The notes below the pieces were generated by a model. The model made no database searches. It was given only the letters and a program-made list of their open reading frames with translations, and was not told where the DNA came from. Shown here piece by piece: positions 7,387 through 14,331 of a stretch of 22,579 bases of DNA; within the stretch, counting starts at the first letter, position 1; each line of letters begins with the position of its first letter. The position numbers were made by a program, and so were the translations under genes. The stretch comes from Candidatus Krumholzibacteriota bacterium. GTDB lineage: Bacteria > Krumholzibacteriota > Krumholzibacteriia > Krumholzibacteriales > Krumholzibacteriaceae. The stretch covers positions 1 to 22,579 of the forward strand of contig JAUWMD010000010.1 in NCBI GenBank assembly GCA_030613345.1, read 5' to 3'.

Positions 7387-8100
7387 TCAGAACCTGTAAC
7401 CGGCCCCGCATGTGAGTGAGATCGTGTTCATGTCCCCGATACCGAACAGTCCGTTGTCGCATATGATGCCGTCGATCCCAGTGGGCAGGAGAGAGAAGTC
7501 CATCTGTCCGAAGTCGAGATACTTGATGGTCCCGCCGATGCTCCACGATCCGGAGACGTAGTAGTCGATCCCGAAATTGAGGCCCAGGGCGAAATCCTTG
7601 GTAACCTCTATGGTGGTACCCATACCGGTTGCCATCACGCCCAGGGTGACGAAGGCGCCGAGGTACAGGTCGGCCTTCGAGTCGGTCAGGAAATGGTAGT
7701 TGAATCCGAGGGTCGGCAATATGAAGTTGGGAGCCCCCTCGATTGTGATGTCTTCCGTCTCGAACTTGATGTCGACGATCTGTTTCCAGTAGTACAGACT
7801 GAGCTCGATCCCGTATCTCCGCGACAGCACATATTCGAAGCTGCCGAGGATCCCTCCCGATGTGTTGATATTGATCGATGCGTAGAAGTTGAGGAAATCG
7901 AACCAGCTGTCGCCGCAGTCGTTCCAGATCTCGGCGTGGTCGTTGCCCACCGGCAGGGTCATCATCCCCTGGACTCTGGCGATTCCCCAGTGTGACCTCT
8001 CTTCCATGGCTGGCTGGGAGGAGGAGGGTGTGGAAAACAGGATCGTGCAGGAAACGATCAGAAGAACAGGGAACGTTACTCTGGAATCGGCTGGTCTCAT
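7387..8100 (-). CDS. Predicted outer-membrane beta-barrel protein (OmpW-like)
   Basis: The product has 237 residues. An N-terminal signal sequence (VTFPVLLIVSCTILFSTPSSSQ) precedes barrel-like strands: ILGSFEYVLSRRYGIELSLYYW, FILPTLGFNYHF, LYLGAFVTLGVM and WSIGGTIKYLDFGQ. The C terminus is ISLTCGAGYRF with a final Phe. The pattern resembles OmpW-like eight-stranded barrels, an inference from the strands alone. It is the first gene of a two-gene unit with the PorT-like gene downstream. The region upstream (8129-8234) carries clustered direct and inverted repeats that overlap a candidate promoter, so expression is probably under specific control. The ribosome binding site is weak (AAAGG, about 11 bases upstream). 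Confidence 0.78.
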   Translation of the reverse strand: MRPADSRVTFPVLLIVSCTILFSTPSSSQPAMEERSHWGIARVQGMMTLPVGNDHAEIWNDCGDSWFDFLNFYASININTSGGILGSFEYVLSRRYGIELSLYYWKQIVDIKFETEDITIEGAPNFILPTLGFNYHFLTDSKADLYLGAFVTLGVMATGMGTTIEVTKDFALGLNFGIDYYVSGSWSIGGTIKYLDFGQMDFSLLPTGIDGIICDNGLFGIGDMNTISLTCGAGYRF

Positions 8101-8128
8101 CGGTGCCTATGCCTTTAGCGCTTGTAGA

Positions 8129-8234
8129 ACCGTGACGGAGCAATCTTGAATTCACGGTGGATCGTTATTGATACAATACATCAACGATTCTTTCACGGTC
8201 AATCGTTAGTGTCGCTTCGTGTGTAGGCATCGTT
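8129..8234. promoter_or_regulatory. Repeat-rich operator-like region upstream of the barrel operon
   Basis: The pattern TTCACGGTNNATCGTTANTG occurs twice in direct orientation, at 8151-8170 and 8192-8211, with starts 41 bp apart, close to four helical turns. An inverted copy of the first half (ACCGTGA) is at 8129-8135. The second half ATCGTT recurs inverted at 8183-8188 and direct at 8229-8234. A candidate minus-strand promoter, TTGACC (complement of 8197-8202) with 18 bp to TATTGT (complement of 8173-8178), lies inside the array. The arrangement fits binding of a dimeric or cooperative regulator controlling the gene at 8100. The regulator is unknown. Confidence 0.45.
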
Positions 8235-8270
8235 GCCTCTGTAATTATGAATATTATCTCCCTGCAGGCC

Positions 8271-8298
8271 TTGACAGATGCTGAAACCGGGATAGAAT
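8271..8298 (+). promoter_or_regulatory. Strong sigma70-type promoter for a small RNA gene
   Basis: A perfect TTGACA (8271-8276) is followed after 16 bp by TAGAAT (8293-8298). Transcription would start near 8302-8305. No protein gene lies downstream on this strand before an intrinsic terminator about 155 bp away, and the next gene is on the opposite strand. Confidence 0.6.
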
Positions 8299-8301
8299 TT
8301 T

Positions 8302-8461
8302 AGCGGGTCGAGGAAAAGCCCGAGGGATTAAAATGTTGTCGTACCGCCCCGTAGGTGAGGCGGTACAAAGTCCGGGCCCTCAGGGCAACTCGCTCCTGTG
8401 ATACTCATATTTCTGAGTCGCCACGGATTCACAAAACCTCATGTGGACCCGTGGCGTTTTT
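8302..8461 (+). ncRNA. Candidate structured small RNA, about 155-160 nt, family not recognised
   Basis: This transcript is bounded by a consensus promoter and an intrinsic terminator and has no credible ORF. Pairing potential is extensive and nested. CGGGTC (8304-8309) pairs with GACCCG (8446-8451) as a closing stem. GCCCGAGGG (8318-8326) pairs with CCCTC (8377-8381) plus GGGC (8383-8386) with one bulged A. GTACCGCC (8341-8348) pairs with GGCGGTAC (8359-8366) as a hairpin with a 10-base loop. ACTCA (8403-8407) pairs with TGAGT (8414-8418). The closing stem shares bases with the terminator stem, so the two forms exclude each other. A closing stem, a bubble with a small 3' hairpin and an inner arm recall 6S RNA, but I see none of its conserved sequence. 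SRP RNA, tmRNA and full RNase P RNA do not fit. Confidence 0.5.
8419..8461 (+). terminator. Intrinsic terminator of the small RNA gene
   Basis: CGCCACGG (8419-8426) pairs perfectly with CCGTGGCG (8449-8456). An inner TTCAC/GTGGA pairing (8428-8432 with 8443-8447) extends the stem, and TTTTT follows at 8457-8461. The T-run is only on the plus-strand side. The last bases touch the stop codon of the convergent glycosyltransferase gene (8462-8464). Confidence 0.75.
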
Positions 8462-9691
8462 CTATCCGGGGTTGCTTTCCGAGGCGAGTTTCTCGAGGAT
8501 CCTGAGCTCCCTGGTCGTTCGACGGTCCCACGACATGAAATTCTCTGCGGCGTACGCGGCGGCGCCCCTTCCGAGCTTGTCTCTCAGTACGGGATCGAGT
8601 ACAAGCATGTCGAGGGCGGAAGCCATTGCCCGTATGTCGCCGTTCTCGACGAGCAGGCCGGTCTCGTCGTCGCGGATGCCCTCGGAGGTTCCCGCAACAT
8701 CGAAGGCGGCGACGGGAAGCCCGCAGATCATCGCCTCGCACGGAGGCATCGACATATTTGTCAGCTCGCTCGTGGCGGCAAAGATATCGCAGGATTTCAG
8801 CAGCCTCGGCATCGAATCGTAGGGTACTGCGCCGGTGAAATGCGTCATCCCGCCGATTCCGAGCGCCCGGGACATCTCCTCGAGGCCCTGTCTCTCCGTC
8901 CCGTCGCCGGTGATGACGAGAGCCGCCCGGTCCTTTGCCTCGTCGCTCATCCTCGAGACGGCCTCGATGAGGAGATCGACTCGCTTGAGCTTTGTCAGGC
9001 GAGATACCGTTACGATGAGGGTCCTGTCGACAGGCAGGCCGAATTCGACGCGCTCGCGGGGGACGGCGATTTCGATATCGGCCCATTCCATGGTCATCCC
9101 GTTGGGGAGAAACTCGATCTTTTCGGCGGGGATGCCGCACGCGGCAAGAGCCCGGTCGCCCATCGTGCCGTCGTTCATCACGATATACCTGTCGAGGGGG
9201 TGCTTGAGTGCCTTTTTCTGGTCGAAGTTGAACCACCAGCGCTGAAATCCGGTGAGATCCTCCCTGGCAAGGAACATCACGCCGAACAGCTTGACAGCTG
9301 TAGGTATTCCCTTCTGCCTGCCGATCCTGCTGATCGGCTCGATCGCGTAGTGTGAGAAACCGAGCAGGACGTCGGGCTTCACCAGCTCGACGGTGCGGCG
9401 GACGTCTCCGTAGACGGAGCAGGTGTATAGATACGGGATCGAGAGCCTTCTGACCGGAGAGGGGAGTATGCGCGCCTTATGGAAGAGGTTTCCGTAGGTA
9501 TGTAAGTGGACGCCCGGTTCCTCCCGCCGCGGAGAGCCGCCGGCTGATTCAGGTATGAGAAAATGCAACTCGACGCCGGCGTCCCTGAACGTGCGTATAA
9601 AATGTCTCTCGTCCGGGACGCCGCTCCCTTCGCCGAGCGACCACGGATCGTTCCATATCGAGAGGATCAGGAGTCTTTTCAGGTTACCCAA
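8462..9691 (-). CDS. GT4-type glycosyltransferase
   Basis: The product has 409 residues and a GT-B fold pattern. The N-terminal half has LLILSIWNDPWSLGEGSGVPDERHFIRTFRDAGVELHFLIP, the sugar-acceptor domain opening. The C-terminal GT1/GT4 domain (PF00534) has LIVTVSRLTKLKRVDLLIEAV, ALVITGDGTERQGLEEMSRALG, THFTGAVPYDSMPRLLKSCDIF and the donor-binding acidic motif region SELTNMSMPPCEAMICGLPVAAFDVAGTSEGI. The donor is likely a nucleotide-activated sugar and the acceptor an envelope glycan or lipid. Neither can be read from sequence. The TTG start is supported by GGAGGG with an 8-base spacer. It lies 60 bp downstream of the thioredoxin-like part of dsbD and may be co-transcribed with it. Confidence 0.88.
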   Translation of the reverse strand: MGNLKRLLILSIWNDPWSLGEGSGVPDERHFIRTFRDAGVELHFLIPESAGGSPRREEPGVHLHTYGNLFHKARILPSPVRRLSIPYLYTCSVYGDVRRTVELVKPDVLLGFSHYAIEPISRIGRQKGIPTAVKLFGVMFLAREDLTGFQRWWFNFDQKKALKHPLDRYIVMNDGTMGDRALAACGIPAEKIEFLPNGMTMEWADIEIAVPRERVEFGLPVDRTLIVTVSRLTKLKRVDLLIEAVSRMSDEAKDRAALVITGDGTERQGLEEMSRALGIGGMTHFTGAVPYDSMPRLLKSCDIFAATSELTNMSMPPCEAMICGLPVAAFDVAGTSEGIRDDETGLLVENGDIRAMASALDMLVLDPVLRDKLGRGAAAYAAENFMSWDRRTTRELRILEKLASESNPG

Positions 9692-9751
9692 GCCTCTATC
9701 CCTCCAGCACCTTGACCCGGTTTATAAGCTTTCCGATGCGTTCTGTCTCGA

Positions 9752-10042
9752 TCATTCTTCCTTGTAGACGCCCTTCATCCGCTCGAGGAATCTGTCCGGT
9801 TCCATGAATCCGGTGACCCTGGCTCCGGCCTTTTCCTCGCCCGAAGTGTCGAGGAATATTATAGTGGGCACTCCCCTTACTCCGAAGTCCCTTTTTATGC
9901 GTCTCTTCTCGCTGTCTATCGTGGTAAGGTCCATTTTCAGCCTGACGAAGCTCTCCGCGTACTCCATTACGGCTTCGTTGGTGAAGGTCTTGTGGTCGAG
10001 CTCGCGGCACGGGATGCACCAGTCGGCGGAGAAATCGATCAT
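9752..10042 (-). CDS. dsbD: Thioredoxin-like C-terminal (gamma) domain of DsbD, cut off by an in-frame amber codon
   Basis: From ATG 10042 the product has 96 residues with the thioredoxin active site WCIPC (FSADWCIPCRELDHKTF) and the cis-Pro loop GVRGVPTIIFLD. In DsbD this periplasmic domain accepts electrons from the membrane domain and passes them to DsbC/CcmG-type partners. The frame continues without a shift from the upstream gene across TAG 10079-10081: the amino acids on both sides (WEPFSE, stop, RIAGAKGEGRPVMIDFSADWC) read as one DsbD linker. Starting at ATG 10042 would cut into the first beta strand of the fold. GGGCAGG lies upstream and could allow re-initiation. It is either a separate translation product, a readthrough product, or half of a gene broken by one nonsense change. 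Confidence 0.8.
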   Translation of the reverse strand: MIDFSADWCIPCRELDHKTFTNEAVMEYAESFVRLKMDLTTIDSEKRRIKRDFGVRGVPTIIFLDTSGEEKAGARVTGFMEPDRFLERMKGVYKEE

Positions 10043-10078
10043 GACCGGCCTGCCCTCGCCCTTAGCCCCTGCAATACG

Positions 10079-11590
10079 CTACTCGCTGAACGGCTCCCAC
10101 TCGATGCCTTCATGCTCGAGTGCCGCCCTTAACGGGCCGCCCGGCATTGCGAGTATGGCAACGGCGGCTATCAGCCAGGCCGCGCCGACGATTGCCTTGA
10201 GGATTGTGAATCCCCTGCCCTTCTGGGGTGTGTGGTCGAACGGCCAGAGTGTCAGCCCGGCGATGAGGGCTATGATCACGTAGCCGATATTGGTTACGGT
10301 AGAACCGAGGATGTGCCTGGCGAAGTAGAGGGCCATCATCAGGAGGATGAACCCGAATATCTTCTTTACCCACACCATCCAGTACCCCGACTGGGGGAGT
10401 TTCGAGATGCTGCCCGAGATCGTGCCGAGTACGATGAACGGCGTGCCCATGCCCCAGGCGAGCGTGAAAAACATGAGGAATCCGAGAGCCGGCTTGCCCG
10501 TCTCGCCGACGTAAGTGAGAAGGCCGAGGACGAAGGGGCCGATGCAGGGTGCGGCGACGATGCCAACGGTGAGTCCCATCATCAGGGCTCCCCAGCGTCC
10601 CTGCTTCGCCTGTCCCGTCCTGTGCGAGAGGAAGGTCGGTATCCGAAATTCCCAGAGGCCAAACATGGATGTTGCCAGTCCCACCAGGACGGCGGCGATG
10701 AACATAATGAACCACGGGTTCTGCAGCGCCGAGCCGAACAGGCCTCCCGTCGTGGCGGCGATCGTTCCGAGAACGCTGTAGGTGATCGACATCCCGAGGA
10801 CGTAGAAGAGGGTGAGTACGAATGTGCGCGAAGTTTTTCCGCCCGCCTGGCCGCCGAAGTAGCTCACTGTAATCGGTATGAGGGGATAGACGCATGGCGT
10901 GAGGTTCAGCGCCAGACCCCCGAGATATATGAATATGAACGCCAGGATCAATCCGTGTTCCTCGAGCAGGTCGCCGAAGCCGTTGTCGCCCTCTTCGGTC
11001 CCGGCGGTGACCGGCGTGCCCCTGCCGTCGACGAACGGCGGGGAGAGAAAGATCTCGTCGTGCGCCATCTCCCCGAGTTCCTCCATCGTACCGATCTTCA
11101 CCGTGATCTCCTCGATCGCGGTGGCCGGCTCGAGGCAGGTCATGTTGTTGCATCCCTGGTACTTGAGCGCAGCCCTGATCGTGTACTCGCCCGGCTCGAT
11201 ATCCCCGGAGCATTCGATGATTGCGCCGAAGTTGACCGTTCCGTGATAGAGAGGCATTTTCCGGTCGCTGATCTCCAGCTTGAGCATCTCGGGCACGGGG
11301 TAGAGAATGCTTTTTACAATGATGCCCTCCGGAGTGGAGACGGCCAGTGTGGTCGGGATGAGGTACTTGTCGAGGGGGGAGTCGGAGTTTATGTGCCAAT
11401 CGTCCTTGATCGCGGCCTTGATCGCTATGAATCCGGTCGAGCCGGGATGAAAGACGGTCAGCGATGCGTATCCGTCCGTGTCTACGAGGTTGCCCGACTG
11501 CAAGAAGAGCTGGGCCAGAGACGGCGCCGCGGCGGCTGCGGCGAGGAGCATTATCAGTACAGCTGTCCTGAAGATCGGGGAGGTTCTCAT
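10079..11590 (-). CDS. dsbD: DsbD alpha and transmembrane domains (thiol:disulfide interchange protein), ending at an amber codon
   Basis: The product has 503 residues. A signal peptide (TAVLIMLLAAAAAAPSLAQ) is followed by the periplasmic alpha domain with its redox cysteine pair (KYQGCNNMTCLEPA, about residues 147-152). About eight membrane helices follow, carrying the two catalytic membrane cysteines in NLTPCVYPLIPITVSYFGG and IVAAPCIGPFVLGLLTYVG. DsbD moves electrons from cytoplasmic thioredoxin to the periplasm to reduce disulfides and apocytochrome c partners. The usual protein also has a C-terminal thioredoxin domain. Here that domain lies in the same frame beyond a single TAG (10079-10081). 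AGGAAGG lies upstream of ATG 11590 and the preceding lipoprotein gene ends 27 bp before, so the genes are probably co-transcribed. TAG is used as a normal stop by other genes in the window, so general recoding is unlikely. Confidence 0.9.
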   Translation of the reverse strand: MRTSPIFRTAVLIMLLAAAAAAPSLAQLFLQSGNLVDTDGYASLTVFHPGSTGFIAIKAAIKDDWHINSDSPLDKYLIPTTLAVSTPEGIIVKSILYPVPEMLKLEISDRKMPLYHGTVNFGAIIECSGDIEPGEYTIRAALKYQGCNNMTCLEPATAIEEITVKIGTMEELGEMAHDEIFLSPPFVDGRGTPVTAGTEEGDNGFGDLLEEHGLILAFIFIYLGGLALNLTPCVYPLIPITVSYFGGQAGGKTSRTFVLTLFYVLGMSITYSVLGTIAATTGGLFGSALQNPWFIMFIAAVLVGLATSMFGLWEFRIPTFLSHRTGQAKQGRWGALMMGLTVGIVAAPCIGPFVLGLLTYVGETGKPALGFLMFFTLAWGMGTPFIVLGTISGSISKLPQSGYWMVWVKKIFGFILLMMALYFARHILGSTVTNIGYVIIALIAGLTLWPFDHTPQKGRGFTILKAIVGAAWLIAAVAILAMPGGPLRAALEHEGIEWEPFSE

Positions 11591-11617
11591 CGTTATCTAT
11601 TTCCTTCCTGAAGCAGA

Positions 11618-13543
11618 TTATTTTTCGTACCTGAAAATATACAGCCCTCCCGAGGCGCTCGCCAGATAAACGAACCTGTCGTCGGCGAAGACCCCTCTGG
11701 CGTCATCCACCGTCATATACCTTGCCGCGACTTCCGGTCTCCGTGGATTCGAGACGTCGATCGCGGTGATACCGAGCGTCTGCGTGGCGACGAATACGAC
11801 GTTACCGCGAGTGTGGATCGCCCTCGCGATCGCCCCTGTCTCGATGCGGCCGAGCTTCTTCGGGGCGGAGCGGTCATTGATATCGACCGTCATGAAGCCT
11901 CTCTGGCCGTCAGCGACATGGAGGATATCGCCTGAGACGGACAGGTCGCTGACCCAGCCCGGAGTATCCATGCTAGATACCAGCTCCGGAACATCTGCGG
12001 CGAGGGAGTAGATCCTGAATCCGCTGAATCCGTCGGCGACGTAGAGAAAGCCGTCGTCCACGTCGAGTCCCCTGACCTCGGAGAGCTTCTCGCTCCAAAC
12101 GGGTGCCGGGCTGGCCGGATCGGTGAAATCGACGACCTCAACTCCGCGGAACCCGCCTGCAAGGTACGCCCTGCCCGCCCGCAGCTTGACGGCCGAGAGG
12201 TAAGACGACGACTCGTAAGTCGAGAGAAGGGCAGGGGAGTCGGGGATCGTAATACGATAGAACTCCACGCCGCCCATGCCGTCGGCCAGGACGAGCATGT
12301 CGCCCTCTATCGCGACGTCCCTGGCCATCTCTGTCTGGACGTGGCCGGTCCATTCGACAGATCCGTTAGCGGTCACGCGGCCGATCCTCAATCCGTCCCT
12401 GCCGTTTGCCAGATATATGTATTCTCCATTGACGACCAGTTCGATCGCGAAGCCCCTGGTGGGGATCTTGCCCTCAGCCCTCGTGTATTCCTTGTCGAGC
12501 CTGTAGAAACAGAATCCAATCACCGGCCCGAATGTGATCAGCCTGTCCCCGCTGCACCTGATCGAAGTGCCGGGGAAGCTCGGAGACCTCGTTATCCCAT
12601 CAAGGCGCATCAGGGAGTATCGCGGATCGGAAGGGAGAGGCTCTGAGTATCGAGAGCCGGATGGACCAGACTCGCCCGAGAATCGATTCACACGGGGGAT
12701 CGGGAACGGCACTATGAGGCCGGTTTCGAGAAGCGCGAGGCCGCCTTCCGGCCCATCGCATATATCGCTGATGTTCTTCTCCGGAAGAGGAGAAAGAGGT
12801 TCGGGCCGGCGCGAATCGTCTACATCATACCTGTGAACCACACCTTCCGGGGAGAGCAGGTGGAGAATAGATCGCTTCATTTCAACCGCTGCGATCTTCG
12901 AAGGCGCTTCGAATCTCGAGAGCTCATCTATCGTTCTGGTGCTAGAATTCACACGCGTCAGGATTACCGTGCTTTCGGAGACAACAGCAACAAGGGCTCC
13001 GGCTGAGGCCAGGGATGCGCCCGGCGCGGTGTTTTCGAGGTGTGAGATGAGAGCGGGTGATCCCTGATATGGAATGTTGCCTGCATCGAAAAGATAAAGC
13101 CCGGATCTTTCGCCGCCGACGAGGAGGAAACGTCCCACCGCCGCGCATGAGCGGGCGTCCTCAATCTCGTACGCTGTCCATTCCCTGGGGCTGGTTGGAT
13201 CGAGGAGATCGACAGCCACCAGGCCGAGGCCGCTTGTCGCGATCCAGGCTGTATATCCGATGATCTCGATGTCCATCGGCTCACCGCCGAGTAGTACCAG
13301 GATTCCCTCTTCGGGCGGGGTCCCGTCGGGGATCACCATGACCGCGCCTCCGGCCGCCAGGATCACTCCTCTGGCTCTTGTTATCGTCCCCCCCCAGTCG
13401 AAGAAGGCCGCGTCCCGCGCCGGTCCCTCGAAGAGGTCCCTCGAGAGGAACTCGAACTCCGGCGCCGAGGTGCACGACGTCGCCGTCGTGGCCAGAACGA
13501 GGATTATAATCAGACTTTTCAGCATGGTTCTTCGCATCCGCAT
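11618..13543 (-). CDS. LVIVD-like repeat beta-propeller lipoprotein
   Basis: The product has 641 residues. A lipoprotein signal (LKSLIIILVLATTATSC, lipobox ATSC) predicts lipid anchoring in the envelope. The rest is built of repeats of about 40-45 residues with the LVIVD (PF08309) pattern, hydrophobic-V-D-hydrophobic-xDPxxP: GLVAVDLLDPTSPREW, GVEVVDFTDPASPAPVW, GFMTVDINDRSAPKKLG and GITAIDVSNPRRPEVA. Each is followed by a strand such as DGFLYVADGFSGFRIY or DRFVYLASASGGLYIF. Such repeats fold as beta-propellers that usually bind proteins or ligands at the cell surface. ATGs at 13543, 13537 and 13525 are all in frame; AGGA just upstream fits 13537 or 13543. It heads a minus-strand set followed at 27 bp by dsbD. 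The binding partner is unknown. Confidence 0.85.
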   Translation of the reverse strand: MRMRRTMLKSLIIILVLATTATSCTSAPEFEFLSRDLFEGPARDAAFFDWGGTITRARGVILAAGGAVMVIPDGTPPEEGILVLLGGEPMDIEIIGYTAWIATSGLGLVAVDLLDPTSPREWTAYEIEDARSCAAVGRFLLVGGERSGLYLFDAGNIPYQGSPALISHLENTAPGASLASAGALVAVVSESTVILTRVNSSTRTIDELSRFEAPSKIAAVEMKRSILHLLSPEGVVHRYDVDDSRRPEPLSPLPEKNISDICDGPEGGLALLETGLIVPFPIPRVNRFSGESGPSGSRYSEPLPSDPRYSLMRLDGITRSPSFPGTSIRCSGDRLITFGPVIGFCFYRLDKEYTRAEGKIPTRGFAIELVVNGEYIYLANGRDGLRIGRVTANGSVEWTGHVQTEMARDVAIEGDMLVLADGMGGVEFYRITIPDSPALLSTYESSSYLSAVKLRAGRAYLAGGFRGVEVVDFTDPASPAPVWSEKLSEVRGLDVDDGFLYVADGFSGFRIYSLAADVPELVSSMDTPGWVSDLSVSGDILHVADGQRGFMTVDINDRSAPKKLGRIETGAIARAIHTRGNVVFVATQTLGITAIDVSNPRRPEVAARYMTVDDARGVFADDRFVYLASASGGLYIFRYEK

Positions 13544-13667
13544 GATCCTGTCATGAAACTGTATATATCAGGTAGGCTAAGAGTAAGAAAAAGTTCCGGT
13601 TACCGCAAGGCATCTTGAGATAAATCGCTGCGTCTGGTAGGTTCAGGCTCTCACAGTGAGGAGGAGC

Positions 13668-14324
13668 ATGAGCGACGGCATCAGGAGAATAGACCTTGTA
13701 AGGCACGGAGAATCGACGTGGAACAGCGTTCGCAGGGTACAGGGAAACCATGGCGAAGTCCACCTGAGCGAACTGGGAAGGGCGCAGGCCGGGCTGCTGG
13801 GTGAACGGCTGCGTTCGATGGAATTCTCGCGGGTATACTGCAGCAGCGCGGAGCGAGCCGAAGAAACTGCCCGAATCGCCCTCGGCGACGACTACCCGAT
13901 CGAGTTCATCGATGAGCTCCGCGAGATCTCGTTCGGCGAGTGGGAGGGGCTGCTCGTCAGCGAAATCAAGGAGAGATACCCCGGGGAGCTCGAACTGTGG
14001 TTCCGCAGCCCGTCGAAGGTCGCCATCGAGGGTGCCGAGCCCTTCATGGAATTCCACGAGAGGGCCAGCCGCACGGTCGACGGGATCATCGAGTCTTCGG
14101 AGGGCGACATACTCATCGTCTCGCACGGCGGGATCATATGCGCCTGGCTGACGCACATCCTCGGCATGTCCCCCGATGACATCTGGTCGTTCTCCCTGCC
14201 GAACACATCTCTGACGACAGTGATGATAGATTTCAGGCCTCGCCTGCGGCTGCTCGGGGACGTTTCCCATCTCGACGGGAAGATGCTCGGATTTGACGGG
14301 ATGCCTTCTCCTGTAGAAAAATGA
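13668..14324 (+). CDS. Histidine phosphatase (phosphoglycerate mutase-like)
   Basis: The product has 218 residues. The catalytic RHG motif is at the N terminus (IDLVRHGESTWNSVRRVQG). The second arginine region (YCSSAERAEETARIAL), the acidic motif FGEWEG and the second catalytic histidine (ILIVSHGGIICAWL) are all present, so the enzyme looks active. The family (PF00300) works through a phosphohistidine on small phosphorylated metabolites. Sequence like this is found in alpha-ribazole phosphatases (CobC) and in broad-specificity GpmB-like phosphatases, and the substrate cannot be chosen from context. GTG 13656 is in frame, but AGGAGG at 13658-13663 and ATG 13668 make the better start. The gene is divergent from the lipoprotein gene and convergent with the SPL-like gene, 7 bp away. 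Confidence 0.88.
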   Translation: MSDGIRRIDLVRHGESTWNSVRRVQGNHGEVHLSELGRAQAGLLGERLRSMEFSRVYCSSAERAEETARIALGDDYPIEFIDELREISFGEWEGLLVSEIKERYPGELELWFRSPSKVAIEGAEPFMEFHERASRTVDGIIESSEGDILIVSHGGIICAWLTHILGMSPDDIWSFSLPNTSLTTVMIDFRPRLRLLGDVSHLDGKMLGFDGMPSPVEK

Positions 14325-14331
14325 CAGGTGG

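Noticed and set aside
7370..8155. N-terminal extension of the PorT-like frame to a 486-residue protein
   Set aside because: It overlaps the neighbouring barrel gene on the same strand in another frame, is rich in Arg, His and Gly as a shadow frame would be, and a TTG start with ribosome binding site and signal peptide exists at 7369.
8302..8461. RNase P RNA, because of AAAGTCCGGGC at 8367-8377
   Set aside because: The phrase resembles RNase P conserved region I, but the unit is only about 155 bases, with no second conserved core.
10079..10081. Genome-wide reassignment of TAG to a sense codon
   Set aside because: Several intact genes in the window end with TAG at their natural C terminus (for example at 4630, 6695, 8462 and 18584), so TAG is a normal stop here.
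10232..11611. Long plus-strand ORF of 459 codons opposite dsbD
   Set aside because: It is charged, low-complexity shadow sequence opposite a well-conserved gene, as often seen in GC-rich DNA. The long plus-strand frame at 15296-16630 is rejected for the same reason.
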